From positions 588,382 through 652,381 of the forward strand of contig OZ026567.1 in assembly GCA_964020155.1 (NCBI GenBank): DNA of 64,000 nt, read 5' to 3'. Of the stretch, positions 1 through 11,867 are shown piece after piece; positions within the stretch are counted from its first letter, which is position 1; every line of letters starts with the position of its first letter. The stretch is from Chondrilla cf. caribensis. Its lineage: Eukaryota; Porifera; Demospongiae; Chondrillida; Chondrillidae. A model generated the notes under the pieces. It searched no databases. It had not been told where the DNA came from and saw nothing but the letters and a program-made list of their open reading frames with translations. Position numbers and translations under genes: made by a program.

Positions 1-157
1 TTGAGTCTCATATCTACTGTGGATTGATGCAAGTTTCTTTATAGGACTCATGTATTGTTATATTAGCAAATACTACTTACTCTAAACAGTACCACAGATC
101 ATCTTAAATTTAGGATATCGCCTGACACCAGTTTACCTTGTACCCTGGTCCTCACAG

Positions 158-271
158 ATCCAAGCATGGTGGAGGGGAACCATGTATCGGAGGAAACTTG
201 GACCCTATGCTCCACCGAAAAAGAAAAAGAAGGACAAGAAGAAGGGAGGGAAGAAGAAGAAGAAGAAATAG
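158..271 (+). CDS. IQCG: Last exon of a second IQCG/DRC9 copy (partial at window edge)
   Basis: An acceptor (CTCACAG) precedes an open stretch that reads IQAWWRGTMYRRKLG and then a lysine-rich tail to a TAG at 269-271. This is the C-terminal IQ motif and basic tail of IQCG (DRC9), a subunit of the nexin-dynein regulatory complex of motile cilia. The same exon is present at 57105-57218 as the last exon of a full gene. Upstream exons would lie outside the window, so it is unknown whether this copy is whole. The AATAAA found after the other copy is changed here to AATTAA, which may impair 3' end formation. Confidence 0.7.
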   Translation: MQAWWRGTMYRRKLGPYAPPKKKKKDKKKGGKKKKKK

Positions 272-360
272 CTAATTATTAATTAACTTTACAAATGATT
301 ATTGTTTTTATTCACCCATTTGCGTATACTCATTCAATACACTTGCATATAGTGTTATAG

Positions 361-850
361 GTATTGAGGGTCTATGGTTTGGCAAGCTGGCAAGGCTGTG
401 CATACAGTATAAACTGGTTAAAAATCGTGGGGCTGCCGCCTCACATGCACTCGAATTACTTGGGGGTCTCTTTTAGGCTCAGGAAAACCTTGACAACCAA
501 CCTGTTGAAGTTATCGTGGCATTCGAATCGTTGTCGGAAAAAAAAAAGGTCACCCACACGGGGTCGAACCCATTATAGCCAACTATACAGGGACTTTCCA
601 CAGAGACTGTGTACTTGGTCATTCTGCGAATGCAGAAGACACTATTCTAGCTGGGAGGTCAGCCGCGAGTCCCAAAGCTCCCCCCTACGGTTCTTTGTAG
701 AGAGTATTGCAACTGACCACCAGGAAGTGAGTTTTTTTTTTTCATGGAAAAAATCCGTCCTTTCGGAGTTTCGAACCCGCGACCTGGAGCCTAGAGTCGT
801 GTCACCTGACCAACCGGCTACCGTGACCTATCTGATTTTAGTATATTAAA
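361..850. mobile_element. SINE-like element with two tRNA-like segments
   Basis: Read on the minus strand, about 772-838 has a tRNA-like A box (TAGCCGGTTGG) and B box (GGGTTCGAA). A second B-box-like sequence (GGGGTCGAACCC) lies near 556-567. The block recurs at 57304-57812 within the segmental duplication. No clean cloverleaf could be drawn, so it is called a tRNA-derived repeat and not a tRNA gene. Confidence 0.5.
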
Positions 851-892
851 TGTGCTATTTATAGTTACCCTAAGTGTGAAATTCGAAAGAAA

Positions 893-1016
893 TGATAAGA
901 GTGCGGTCGCAAAAGCCGCCCTTCATATTCAAATTACTTCGACGTCTCTTTTAGGTTGAGAAGAACCTTCGCTGAAGATAATAGCCTTCGCTGAAGCCGT
1001 TGGGCTAGAATTCTAG
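893..1016. repeat. Dispersed repeat (GACGTCTCTTTTAGGTTGAG family)
   Basis: Related copies, diverged but recognisable, occur near 440-510, at 57400-57480, at 57885-57985, and in reverse orientation at about 9985-10090. Shared core features are a run like TCTCTTTTAGG followed by AACCTTCGCTGAAG and a GGGCTAGAATTC segment. It looks like a short interspersed repeat; its ends are not defined. The rest of 1017-1584 is AT-rich with a GCAT run near 1290-1312 and shows no gene. Confidence 0.5.
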
Positions 1017-1584
1017 CCCAATTTCTAATTGTCGCCATTTAGAAATCGGCCATCTTGTTAGTGCAATATAAATTCACTGTTGCGGTTATGCGTAGGAACA
1101 CATATTATATGTTGATAATTATAATACAGTAGGAATCATACTGACACGCTTCCTCTCCCATGACACTATGCAAGAAGGTGCTTAGCATTAGTTCTTCTAT
1201 TTTCTTCCATACGTTCAAAATATTAAGCACCTCTGAATGTAGCTAGGGTGAGGGGCCGCATGCATTGTACAATTTAGGCATATTATGTTTATGCATGCAT
1301 GCATGCATGCATGTCGAATTGCTTGAATGTCCAATATTATATATACTGTAACATAATATATTTTAACAATAATTATTAATCTTTTATTCTTAATACCATA
1401 AACATACATGAAAAACACAACAGCACTATATGTTACAAATTAGATACAAAATTGTTGGTCAATGAAAGACTATTCTACTATTATGCATTACAAAATGCAA
1501 AAAATGATAAAATAAAATACCATCGGTCAATGTACAATCCAGCAGGACCATACAAAGCTGATCCACAGTGAGCAGGTGACATCA

Positions 1585-2177
1585 TCATTGAGTGATCTGT
1601 TTACCGGTGGCCTTTGGGAGGGTACTCCTCAATCTCTCGCTCCCAGCAAACAAATCGATTGGTTCTATCTGTGGAGGAAGGGGGATTGTAGGGGATTACC
1701 TCTCCCAAGCGGAACACCAGACACAGGCGTGTTATAATAAGGGAGACTGCATCACACTATGACATGTGGTCGTGTGTTGGAGTGACTGTAACAGATCTAA
1801 TGGGATGACCTTCTTGCAAAACCTTGCACAGAAGTACGATGACGCTTGATTGGTAGGTAACTTGACTATACGTAGTACACACTCCTGGTTAACATAATTA
1901 CAGTATATAATTCACTCAGTCTCTAGCTTATGTACACTGTCAACCAGTACTGACAGTAAGTACCTCTGATAAGAAGTACACATTTGGTGTACCCTTCAAG
2001 GCAGTTACTAAGTGAACAGTACTGTATAATGGACAGTGGAGAGCACACACCCACCTTCCTCCACATTTGATCTTTCACCACTTTTTGCTCTCTGTGCTTC
2101 CCTGACACCCAGTCTGAGGCCTGTCTTGTGAGTGAGGCCTGCAGCTCATGGTACTGTGAGGAAGGGGAGGATGTAGA

Positions 2178-2271
<94 letters not shown>

Positions 2272-4348
2272 GTGTGTGTGTGTGTGTGTGTGTGTATATA
2301 AATATTACTCATAAGTACAAAGTACACACCCGAGTTTCACTTTTTGCCAGTCTCTTCTGAAGAGCCAATCTGTCAGTCATGTTTGTGGCAACTTGGTTCT
2401 ACAATAGGATAGTACAGGGCACTGAGTCATGTGAGAGTCACATGACACCCACACCCACACACATACACGCACACACCCACACACCAACTCACCCACACAC
2501 ACACCAGTCAACCTACCCTCATGTATTCATCATTAGCTCTGGCTTGTCCGACCTTCTTCACTAGGTCACTGTTCTCCAAACGAACCCTGTGGATCTCGGC
2601 TTTCAGACTAGCATTCTCCACCATCAGTTGCTATGACGACAGGCAAAACACATCAGGTCATCATATTACACAACTGTGCAATGACCCTTGCTTACAAACA
2701 AGTGTACATGTTCCTCATATTGTACCCAATGGTGTGTCTACTGGGTACAATATTCCTTGAGTGCAAACAAGGGTGTATGTACACTGCTCCCTCATATATA
2801 TACACACACACTGGTGTACAGTGTTCCCTCAGGTACAGACAACCTCAATACACCCCGTCCTCCTCACCTCATTCTTCCTGACTACATCGTCCACTCGTAG
2901 AGGATTGCGAGGCTTGTTGGGAACAGACAGAGACTCTGCCAAAGTGTCCAGGTAGGCCTTCTGGGCTTGAGGGGAGAACGTTTCACTGAGGACTTCGGCA
3001 TTCCTCTTCATTTCCTGCTCCAACGCATGCTACGGAGAAAACAGTACATGACACACAGCTAGACATGAAGATATCAAATGAAGTACATATGCAGGTATGT
3101 ACGTACATGTGTAAAGTAGACATAATCCCCATACATGTACACACACATGACACATGTACTACATGTATGTACATACAAAAGTACAAACACAAAAATCACA
3201 TGTACTAGTGTACAAACACGCATACAAGTACCAATGCATGTGCATACATACATACACACATACAAGCACACATAACACAAGCAAATAAGTATTCTGCATG
3301 CATGTACATACACATATCACACATACAAGCACACACAACACAAGTACACAAGTACTCTGCATGTACTGTATATACATACACATATGCATACATACAGGCA
3401 CAAACATAGAACTCTGGATGGACTCACTCTCAGTGCCTTCTGCTTCCGTCTCTCAACTGCTAACACTTCTTGAAAGCGTTTGGCGTGCTCCTGGGCTTTG
3501 ATGAGCTCTGTGTTCATCTCAGCCAGGCGATGGTTAGCTGGGAGAGTTGTGGCCGATGATATGAATCATTACAATATTAGCCACAAATGCATTTGAGCAT
3601 AGAAATGCACAGAGTTCAACGGGCAGAGCAAGGGCAGAATAACAAAAAAATCCTTAAATATGTGTATGTATACCAATTATATGTAAGTGTAAATGTACAT
3701 ACATACATATCTACTGTACGTATATGTGTATTCACGTATGTACATATGGCCTGTGTACATACATACGTACTGTACATACGTAGATATTGCATTAGTATGA
3801 GAGGTACCTTCATTTGTCCTCTGGTCAAACTACTTCACCGCTCTTGTTGAAGACTGACGCGATTGCATCAAGTCTCTCTGAAGACGTTCCTTGCTCGAGC
3901 TCATCGTAGCAATCACCTCTTCCTTCTGATGGAGAGCTAGTTCAGTTCTTAACAGTTTGTCTTCCAGTTCGGAGTTCTTCAAGATCTGCTGCCTCAGTCG
4001 TTGCCGCAACTCTTCTGCCTCCGTGTCAGAAGCTCTGAACTCCTCCTCTTCTCGCGAGAGCTTCTCCTCCTCGAATGCGAGCCTGCGGGACGCTAACTCG
4101 CGTGTTTGCGAGTCCAGGGCCACCTTAGCTCCACTGAGCTGATCGGCCAGTACTGCGAGGCGATCGTTTTGGTCTTGGATCTCGGTACGCGCGTCTTCGA
4201 GTTTTTGCTTCCACTCGTTCCTCTCCTTCTCGTGTTCAAGCTTTCTTTTCTGAAGACCAACGTTCTGTCCTTCAAGATTCCTCTTCTCCACCTTCAACAC
4301 CAGGACCAGTTCATCATACTCCTTCGTTGTTTCGTCAAGCTCTGTCAT
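1585..4348 (-). pseudogene. Broken copy of the coiled-coil gene at 58556-61811
   Basis: Six blocks match the exons of the intact minus-strand gene: 3808-4348, 3428-3537, 2868-3029, 2517-2630, 2055-2153 and 1585-1668, with splice sites kept. The copy is truncated at its 5' side: coding similarity stops near 4343, removing about 90 N-terminal residues, and an unrelated in-frame ATG happens to lie at 4346-4348. A CAG glutamine codon of the intact gene is a TAG stop here (minus strand, 3832-3830), 18 bases before the first splice donor, so exons 2-6 cannot be translated in frame. Remaining exons are little changed, which points to recent inactivation. A short coiled-coil product from the first exon alone (about 172 residues) is possible. 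Confidence 0.8.
2184..2295. repeat. (GT)n microsatellite
   Basis: About 110 bases of near-perfect GT repeats, interrupted once by ATG. It lies in an intron of the coiled-coil pseudogene; the other copy of the duplication has a related tract at 59156-59290 of different structure. Confidence 0.95.
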
Positions 4349-4525
4349 TTATGCAACAAAGTCACGAAAATAAAGATAAGGATGGTATTCACACTTATTT
4401 ACCAGTTCGGACGCCTTGGTAGAGGTAAAATTGTATTTAATCGAAGGAATACAATATATTACAATGAAATAAATGCCTTTCGAGAGTGAATATAACCAGA
4501 GTGTCTATGATCATAGACTCTACAC

Positions 4526-5269
4526 CATAGTTGCCAACCTTTGAAACTTACCTTCAGGGACACTTATGTATCTATCGTACCTAGCTACGTGCTGTGGCCA
4601 AAATGGCTCAACAAATATATGCAGGTTTATTATCATTGCTTGTGCTTGATGAATAGCTGTGAAAGTAGTCTTGAGCCTTGCTGAATATCATATTGCATTT
4701 AGTATGAAATGATTCATTGAATGTATCACAAATGTAGATAAGTATGAAGAACCATAGGTTTTTCTCTAGTACTGTATCTATGGAGGAACACAATCAGCCA
4801 GTTTATGACGTCATATTGCAAATGGCTGTCAACGCACGGGCGAATTGAAAAGCCACGATTTTTGAGGAATAACTAGATGTTATGCTCCATAGGAATGTAA
4901 TACTGAGTTTTTACCTCGTTACATTGATGAATTGACGACGAAGAACCTGCGCAAGTCTTTCCAAGAGCTTTATAATTGTCGCATTGATCGCCGAACACAG
5001 CCGAACGAACATCGAACAGACTAAATATTCCTTCTACTAGAGAATGTCTAATGACGATGAAACAGCTAGATAGAATCAAAGCGCTTGTTTGTCGATTATT
5101 ATGGCACTTCTAAAGACGATTTGAATAAAGACAATCGGATTTTGCACCCTGTGGTTTACTGTTGATAAATCCGGGACATTTCAGTGATTTTCACCAATCC
5201 GTACGGGACATGTTACCACTGAAAAAATCCGTGAATGTCCCGGATGATTCGGGACAGTTGGCAACTATG
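4526..5269. mobile_element. MITE with 13-bp terminal inverted repeats
   Basis: The ends CATAGTTGCCAAC (4526-4538) and GTTGGCAACTATG (5257-5269) are perfect inverted repeats. They are flanked by a direct repeat CTACAC (4520-4525 and 5270-5275), which looks like a target-site duplication. No coding capacity is seen. The insertion site is itself a palindrome: CATAGACTCTACACC to the left and GGTGTAGAGTCTATG to the right. Family not assigned. Confidence 0.65.
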
Positions 5270-5761
5270 CTACACCCAGGGTGTAGAGTCTATGCTATGA
5301 TATAACAGACGTAATCTGCATCACATAACTTCTGTTTTTTTGACAGAATGGCTCAGGATATATTCGTATTTCTTAAGAAACGAATTCAGTGGGCCTCGGA
5401 TTTGCGCCCGTCCATCTGTCATCGATCGATCTGAGACTCCGAGAGTTTGACCATAGACACAGTCAGGCGTAGTTTAGAACGTCATTGGTTTGACCCATAA
5501 AGCACGGGTGCATGGACGGGTGGACCATGTTTAGGTACTCAGTCGAGCTCAAAAATGACGTCAAACCGTGTTTTATGCCCCGAATCGATGAGTTTCACCG
5601 AAAAAATATCGGGCGCTGATGTCACGAATTTTACACAGTGTCACAAATTATTGAGCGAACGGAAGTTTCCAATTCCGTTTATAGAAATTATGAAGGCTAG
5701 AATAATCGATATGATTTCTTCTATTTGGAGTGATAACGCACGTCACGATTTCGACATCAAT

Positions 5762-5918
5762 AAATCTTCAATGTACAACCTTTCGTCTACTTGGGCTTCT
5801 TCAGGTACAATCAAGCTGAAGTGGAAATGAAATTCAAGTTCCGAAAATGGCATTTTCACTTCAGCTTAATTGTACCTGAAGAAGCCCAAGTAGACGAAAC
5901 GTTGTACATTGAAGATTT
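5762..5918. repeat. Long hairpin: 68-bp inverted arms, 21-bp loop
   Basis: Arms 5762-5829 and 5851-5918 are reverse complements with only a few mismatches, separated by 21 bases. Transcribed from either strand this would fold into a long near-perfect stem-loop. It may be a small foldback element or a hairpin RNA precursor. Neither possibility can be settled from sequence alone. Confidence 0.75.
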
Positions 5919-5947
5919 GTTGGAGTATCTATGGTCTAATGAAATGA

Positions 5948-6056
5948 GAGTAGTTTCCGGTTACCCCACTCAATTACTTCCGGCGATTAATCGATTAATC
6001 ATTGGGTTAATATGCACTGATAATCGATTTGAAAATTACAGCCGATATTCCTGCCC
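5948..6056. repeat. Dispersed repeat, second copy at about 7785-7890
   Basis: The stretch containing TTACTTCCGGCGATTAATCGA and ATCGATTTGAAAATTACAGCCGA has a clear relative in the intron of the CARD gene near 7785-7890. The two are diverged and have no obvious flanking duplications. The remaining bases from 5270 to 6238 carry no recognisable gene. Confidence 0.55.
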
Positions 6057-6238
6057 TATTTAAAAAGGAAAACTCTAGTCTCGCGAATCCAGACTATAGG
6101 GCATTCTATGCGATCTCTCGCGTTTGAGCTCGACTGACGTGCCAAACCACGAGTCTATGGCCAAACTGGAGAATAGAACTCCACATACAAGACTACTCGT
6201 ATAAACTATAAAGTATTTCATGTACTTCTGTCGTCGAA

Positions 6239-9200
6239 ATGATGGACACGAATCGTCAAGGCGCTTTGGTGGAGTTGGAAAGTGACCTAAGAGTGAACCT
6301 CTCCTTAGTTAGTGTTGTTCCTCAGTTAGAGAAGACCGAAGATGGACGCGGAGGCTTTATGACCCGTGAAGAGAGAATGTCGGTAGAGGCGGAGAAGGGA
6401 GACCCAGATCGAGTGAGCAGGATCATTGAGATATTGAGAAAGAAGGACAACGATGCCTTCGATAGATTTTGTGAAATTTTAAGACAAAGCGGAAACAGAG
6501 TTTGGGAGAAAAGAATCAGAGAATATGAGAAAGGGGCAGCTGTACGAAGATCTGAACAACACTTAGATGAAGGTACTAAATGTAATTGATTCGTTTATTG
6601 TATACGTTACAAATTAGTATTATTCACAACTTTCCTTGTTGTGATATCAAAATATTATAACAGTATGCACTGTATGGTCTACCACAAAAACAGGCTCATA
6701 CTTGTCAATGATATGATTAGCAACTATTATGTTTGTATTGTCTGCATTGTGCCTATACGTAGTTTGACTTGACCAACAGTGAGGGAGTGGAATAACTAGT
6801 GATCTATTATTATGCCTTCCACTCCTCCTTATTCTATAGGAAAGGGTAGAACTGCTAGAGTGTACATTGATGAGCCACAGATGCCAGATCTGGAACGCCA
6901 TTTACGCAAGATGGACCATGAACTGTGTACATGTATTTTACAACTACAACCAGAGAAATATATTTCCCTTAAACTATTCTGTGAAGATTATATTGGATCT
7001 TTAAAACGCAGAAATCGCTTTAAGTACCAGCCCCACCCTCTTCCTAATGACAGGCAAAAAATGTGGAGGGAGATTAGGGGTTTTTGGAACCAACTGGATG
7101 TACGCTTCCCTGCAACTATCATTGATCTCATTGAAGATTGCCAGCTGTCCATCCTCCTCAAAGAGTATCATAATCTCATTGCAAAATTTTCAGGGAACAC
7201 TCTTGAACAATTCCACAAAGAAAATATAGGTCTCTCCAATGATCCTCACCTCACTGTGAAAGTGAAGGGCAATCCCACCTTGAAAATGATACTTGACCTG
7301 CAGGACTACTTGGTGAAGTTGGGAGTGGAGGAAAGCCTTTTTAAGGGATTTACTCATGGGTGTGTGGTCCTGTATTTCCTGATCAGTCCAGCCTCAGTCA
7401 AGCAATTGCCTTTCACTTTATCAACGTATTTTCCAGAGCTGGTTTCAATGGGAGTCCTCACCATTGCAGTACCTGGTCAGTGGGAGGTGGACGTTACCAC
7501 TAGAAAGATTACAATGAATATGGCTAAGGTACGTGCATACTGGGACGATTGATCGATACATATTCGTTTCAGATCTGATTATTGTTAATAGTCAAATAAA
7601 CAAATCAATTAATCACAGGAAGTAATTAAGTGAGTAGAACAGGAAGTCAGTCCCACCTTATTACCCTGATCCTTCTATCCATGGGTTCAATTTTGTACTT
7701 CATGTGTACCTGAAATGTGAAAAGGACTCCAAAGACTCCACATCACATCTATTGGATGACTACTCAGTCTAATAAAGGGGGAGTGGTTTCCAGTTATGCC
7801 CACTTGATTACTTCCAGTGATTAATTGATCAATCTATCATTTACTATACTCTGATAATTGATTTGAAAATTATAGCCGATTCCCAGCCATAGTACACCTG
7901 TCATGATTATTGACAACCATGTTACATCATGTCACAATATGTATGTCTAAACAGTTATATACCAAAAGTCTGTTTGATATGTGTACGTAGTTGACCCTTA
8001 TTGTGTTATGTGAGGCCAGGTGTTATGCAACAAGTTAGACTAGTACAACTATAATTAAATATTGCTGTCAATGCAGAATTACAGTAACTGCATATAAGCC
8101 TACATCTAATAGTACTACGTATACATGTATACTTGTATGTACTTGGTCTAACGATCACATTGGATGACAAAGATGTGCTATCTCGCAACCATTCAGGATG
8201 AACTAAATGAGGAAACTCCTTTGCTTTTTGAAGAATTGTCACTACTCCAGCAGTCTACTGAACAAAATCCTCAGGTGTGTAGTTATAGAGTTATGTAGTT
8301 GAGCTACTCGACTCCTCCCTATTGTTAGGTCATTTTTTTTGGAATCAGTTAATACATTATAAAAATGGTAGTTGTGCAGTTTGTAGTACATGGATGTGTG
8401 TAGGTACCATGAGTTGATGCAGGATTAGAAGTTGAGGGAAAGTGACGGAGTACAGGCTCAATAGGCCTAGGTATCAGTATTTCACTGTTTCATCCAAGAT
8501 TAAACTAATTAAGTCTCAAAGCCTTGATGTGGTTGACTCCAGAGATGAGATAGATGGTATGGAAATATGGGAGAAGGAAATGTTTAGGAAGGAACCTCTT
8601 TCCAACTCTCTCTCCACTTTCCCTGGGTTCTGTATGAGTTATACATGTGCAGTTTGTAAATAAAGATATGTATGTACATGCATTGTATGTAGTAAAGTAT
8701 GTATATGCACGTTGCTGCATGTTAACCTAGTCAACTAGAAAGTTGAATTTCTCTCAGTTAATCATTTTTTGTGGAGTGCACATGCTTTTCGTAGAATTGT
8801 GTTTGTACTTTTATACTTGTATAACCATGTACGTATATACATGTATGGTTCTGGACTGTATGAAAGTGTACTCATTAGGACAGGTGGTGCTTATGTAGTG
8901 AGATCTTAAGAGTGGTTTGGTGTTGTCTGTCATAGTGTATTGTAACAGTTCTTTTACTAGCTTCGTTAGATATCTTCACTACTACTCCTAGTCTACTCGG
9001 TTTTTAGTGGGTGTAATCATTTCATCTAATCTTAATCATAGATGATCATATATGTAAGTAAGCAGGCGTATGACAGATACGAAAGCTGAGTGGAATTCAG
9101 CCTGCTGAGAGAGAAAGGAGAAAAGCGAAAAACCAGCAACCGCGGGACTCGAACCCAGGGTGTCTGACTAAAGCTGCCATAAACCACTGAGCCACGAAGC

Positions 9201-11502
9201 CAAGAATTGTGAGGGGCTGGCTTCTGTGGTGGCTTCGTGGCTCAGTGGTTTATGGCGGCTTTAGTCAGACACCCTGGGTTCGAGTCTCGCGGTTGCCGGT
9301 TTTTCGCTTTTCTCCTTTCTCTCTCAGCAGGCTGAATTCCACTCAGCTTTCGTATCTGTCATAGTGTATTGCTGACAATATCTCAATGATATTGTATTGC
9401 TGACATTTTCTTACTGCAAACTGAATCACAGGGTAGGTACATCCCCCCAAGCAGTGGACCAGGTCTTGTTGTTGAGAGCCGCTCTGGACAGGACCAGGTA
9501 GAAGGGAGCGGGAATCACTCCCTGATAGCTATCTCACCCAAAGACGATGATTTGCTCAATATTGATGAATCTGACCCCAAAGTATTGATTGGAAGTGAAC
9601 ACACAGTCAAGACAGTGGACAGTGGAGAAGGTAAGTAGCAGTGTGTTGTTGTTCAATTTTCCACTCTTGTATCAGGGCCGTAGCCATCGAATGTGAAGTG
9701 GTCCGGTTTACGGTAATATGTAGACGTGGTGAGGCATGATGTAGGGGGGTCTGCGGGCATGCCCCCCAGGAAAATTTTGGATTTTAGGCCTTCAGAGGTA
9801 GTCCTTGATGCCAATTTATTTGATAATAATGTATTATAATAGGAATAGGAATCCATATATTATATATTTATTATCTATATAAAATTTATAGACTCCTATG
9901 CATAACCGTGACAGTGAATTTATATTGTAATTTATACAACGCGAAAAAGATGGCCGATTTCAAAACGCCGGGATTAGGAATTGGGCTAGAATTCGAGCGC
10001 AACGACATCTATGAAGGTAATAACTTCAGCGAAGGTCCTCCTGATCCTAAAAGAGACGCCCAAGTGATTCGAGTGCAATTCGATATTGTTTTCTCCCTTA
10101 ATAACAAGGGAAATGTTTTTTTTAGAAATATTTATTTTTTTGGTACTGCCCTGAAAAGTGGTCTGGTTGAAACCGTACCAACCAGACCGGTGGCTACGTC
10201 CCTGTCTATTCACACGTATACACCTGCTGGGGTTGTAGCAGATATGCAGGCACTTCAACTTCATTGTTCATGAGGGTGAAACATACCACATATGCACATA
10301 TGTAGCCTTGTGCCTAAACAGCCTATGGACGTTTATCATGTGGAGGAGGATGGCCTGGTACACAATATGTGGAGATATGTGTGGGAAACTGTCAGTTTAC
10401 TGAATTTATTACTTTCTACATTCCTATGCATCATTGTATTTGTAACTGTAAAATTGATCATGATCATCTGTTTAAATGTCTCACAGGACATCTGACTGAG
10501 ACTTCTGAAGGGAGATATGTGCCATTCCACCCTTTGGGCCTAGGTCTCCATGGTGGTATGCAAATCTTTGTGGAGACCCTGACTGGCAAGAGAATCTTCC
10601 TTGAAGTGGAGCCAAGTGATACTATATACAACGTGAAGGCCAAGATTCAAGACAAGGAAGGCTTCCCACTAGATCAGCAGCGTCTTCTCTTCGCTGGCAA
10701 ACCACTGGAAGATGATCGTACTCTTGGAGACTACAATATTCAAAAAGAGTCCACTCTCCAGGTGGTACTTCGACTCCGTGGTGGTATGCAAATCTTTGTG
10801 AAGACCCTGACTGGTAAGACAATCTCTCTTGAATCGGAGCCAAGTGACACAATTGACAACGTGAAGGCCAAGATTCAGTACAAGGAAGGCATCCCACCAG
10901 ATCAGCAGCGTCTCATCTTTGCTGGCAAACAAATGGAAGACAGTCATACTCTCAGTGACTATAACATACAAAAGGAATCCACTCTCCACTTGGTACTCTG
11001 TCTCCGTGGTACACCCCTAGCTGATTGTATTCTAGTCTTTGTGAAGGTCGGGAAACACAAGACGGTTGCTACTGAAGTGGAGCCAAGTGACACAGTGGAT
11101 GACGTGAAGATCAAGATTCAAGACAAGGAAGGCATCCCACCAGATCAGCAACGTATTTTCTTCAAAGACAATGAACTGGAAGGTGGTCGTACTGTGGACA
11201 GCTACGGCATTAGTGAACAATCCACTCTCCACCTGGTGCCTCTCCGTAACAGTACTGTGTCCGTTAGAGTGAGTCGCGATGAAGTTGTCAGGATCTCAAT
11301 CAGTTTTCGAATTGATACCGTTGCTGATATCAGAAGATGGGTGGAGGAGGAAAAGGGAGTTCTACCACAGCAGCTCTTCTTAAATGGTGAACCACTCTCA
11401 GAGAAAGACGACGAGACATTACTTGAGTATGCCCATGTACCCAACTTGACTCTCCAGACTTACCAAGAACAAGGAACTTGGTCCATGTGTTCGATGATGT
11501 AG
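6239..11502 (+). CDS. CARD / ubiquitin-like-repeat fusion protein (771 aa, 5 exons)
   Basis: Exons 6239-6572, 6840-7528, 8197-8274, 9432-9630 and 10487-11502 join in frame with GT-AG junctions. Residues ~8-100 look like a CARD: helical, with [15 protein letters not shown] followed by [14 protein letters not shown], a pattern typical of CARD helices 3-5. Residues ~112-341 form a region I do not recognise, ending in a predicted mixed beta segment ([13 protein letters not shown]). From residue 458 come four ubiquitin-like repeats. The first two are close to ubiquitin ([28 protein letters not shown]); the third is diverged and the fourth barely recognisable. The first repeat ends in RGG before the next Met, a possible deubiquitinase site. 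No GTPase module follows, unlike genes A-C downstream. CARDs bind other death-fold proteins, so a signalling adaptor role is inferred. The start ATG is supported only by the open frame. Confidence 0.75.
9070..9362. mobile_element. Foldback element with tRNA-like arms
   Basis: Arms 9070-9200 and 9230-9362 are reverse complements with a few differences, around a 29-base centre. Each arm contains a tRNA-like segment with an A box (TGGCTCAGTGG) and a B box (GGGTTCGAGTC or its relative), in opposite orientation. It lies in the fourth intron of the CARD gene. It could have formed by head-to-head insertion of two copies of a tRNA-derived SINE. A functional tRNA is unlikely, since the anticodon arm is not convincing. 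Confidence 0.7.
9673..10204. mobile_element. MITE with CAGGG ends (hAT-like)
   Basis: The left end CAGGGCCGTAGCCA and right end TGGCTACGTCCCTG are imperfect inverted repeats of about 14-17 bp. The interior includes a G/C-rich stretch (9745-9770) and a reversed copy of the dispersed repeat seen at 893-1016. CAGGG termini are typical of hAT-derived non-autonomous elements. A clean 8-bp target duplication was not found. It sits in the intron before the ubiquitin-repeat exon of the CARD gene. Confidence 0.5.
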
Positions 11503-11867
11503 CAGTGAATTCACACTAGATTACTAGTGACATTGTGTGTTTTAATGTTAATCAAGTTAATTTTAATTTCAGTTTGTTTGCTTCTTATCATTTATCACTG
11601 GTTTCGGGGTCATAGATTCTTAGTAATGATTGCATTTGTGATGTCATACACGTAATAGGATACGTCATCTCTCAACATGGCCGATCGTACCCAGGTGCTT
11701 AGTCTGGCCAGCCAGACTACCAGGTGCTAGTCTTGTGTAACACAGACCGCAATCTCGCCTCCATTTTTTATTATGACGTCACCCGGTCGGCGAGATATCT
11801 CTGTCTGGCGAATTAGCCGCTGAGCTCGAGGGCGGTTAACATGCGATCGGCCATCCTTCTCTCTTAC

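Larger units (their letters stand above)
1..4343. repeat. Segmental duplication, left copy
   Basis: This stretch matches 56948-61540 almost base for base apart from microsatellite length and small indels. The match begins at the first base of the window, so the duplication continues to the left. It ends abruptly near 4343, inside the first exon of the minus-strand coiled-coil gene; beyond that point the two copies are unrelated. The copy carries one exon of an IQCG-like gene (+) and a decayed copy of the coiled-coil gene (-). Confidence 0.9.

Noticed and set aside
772..838. Functional tRNA genes at 772-838, 9100-9300 and 57715-57790
   Set aside because: A and B boxes are visible but stems and anticodon loop do not form a proper cloverleaf, and all copies lie in repeats.
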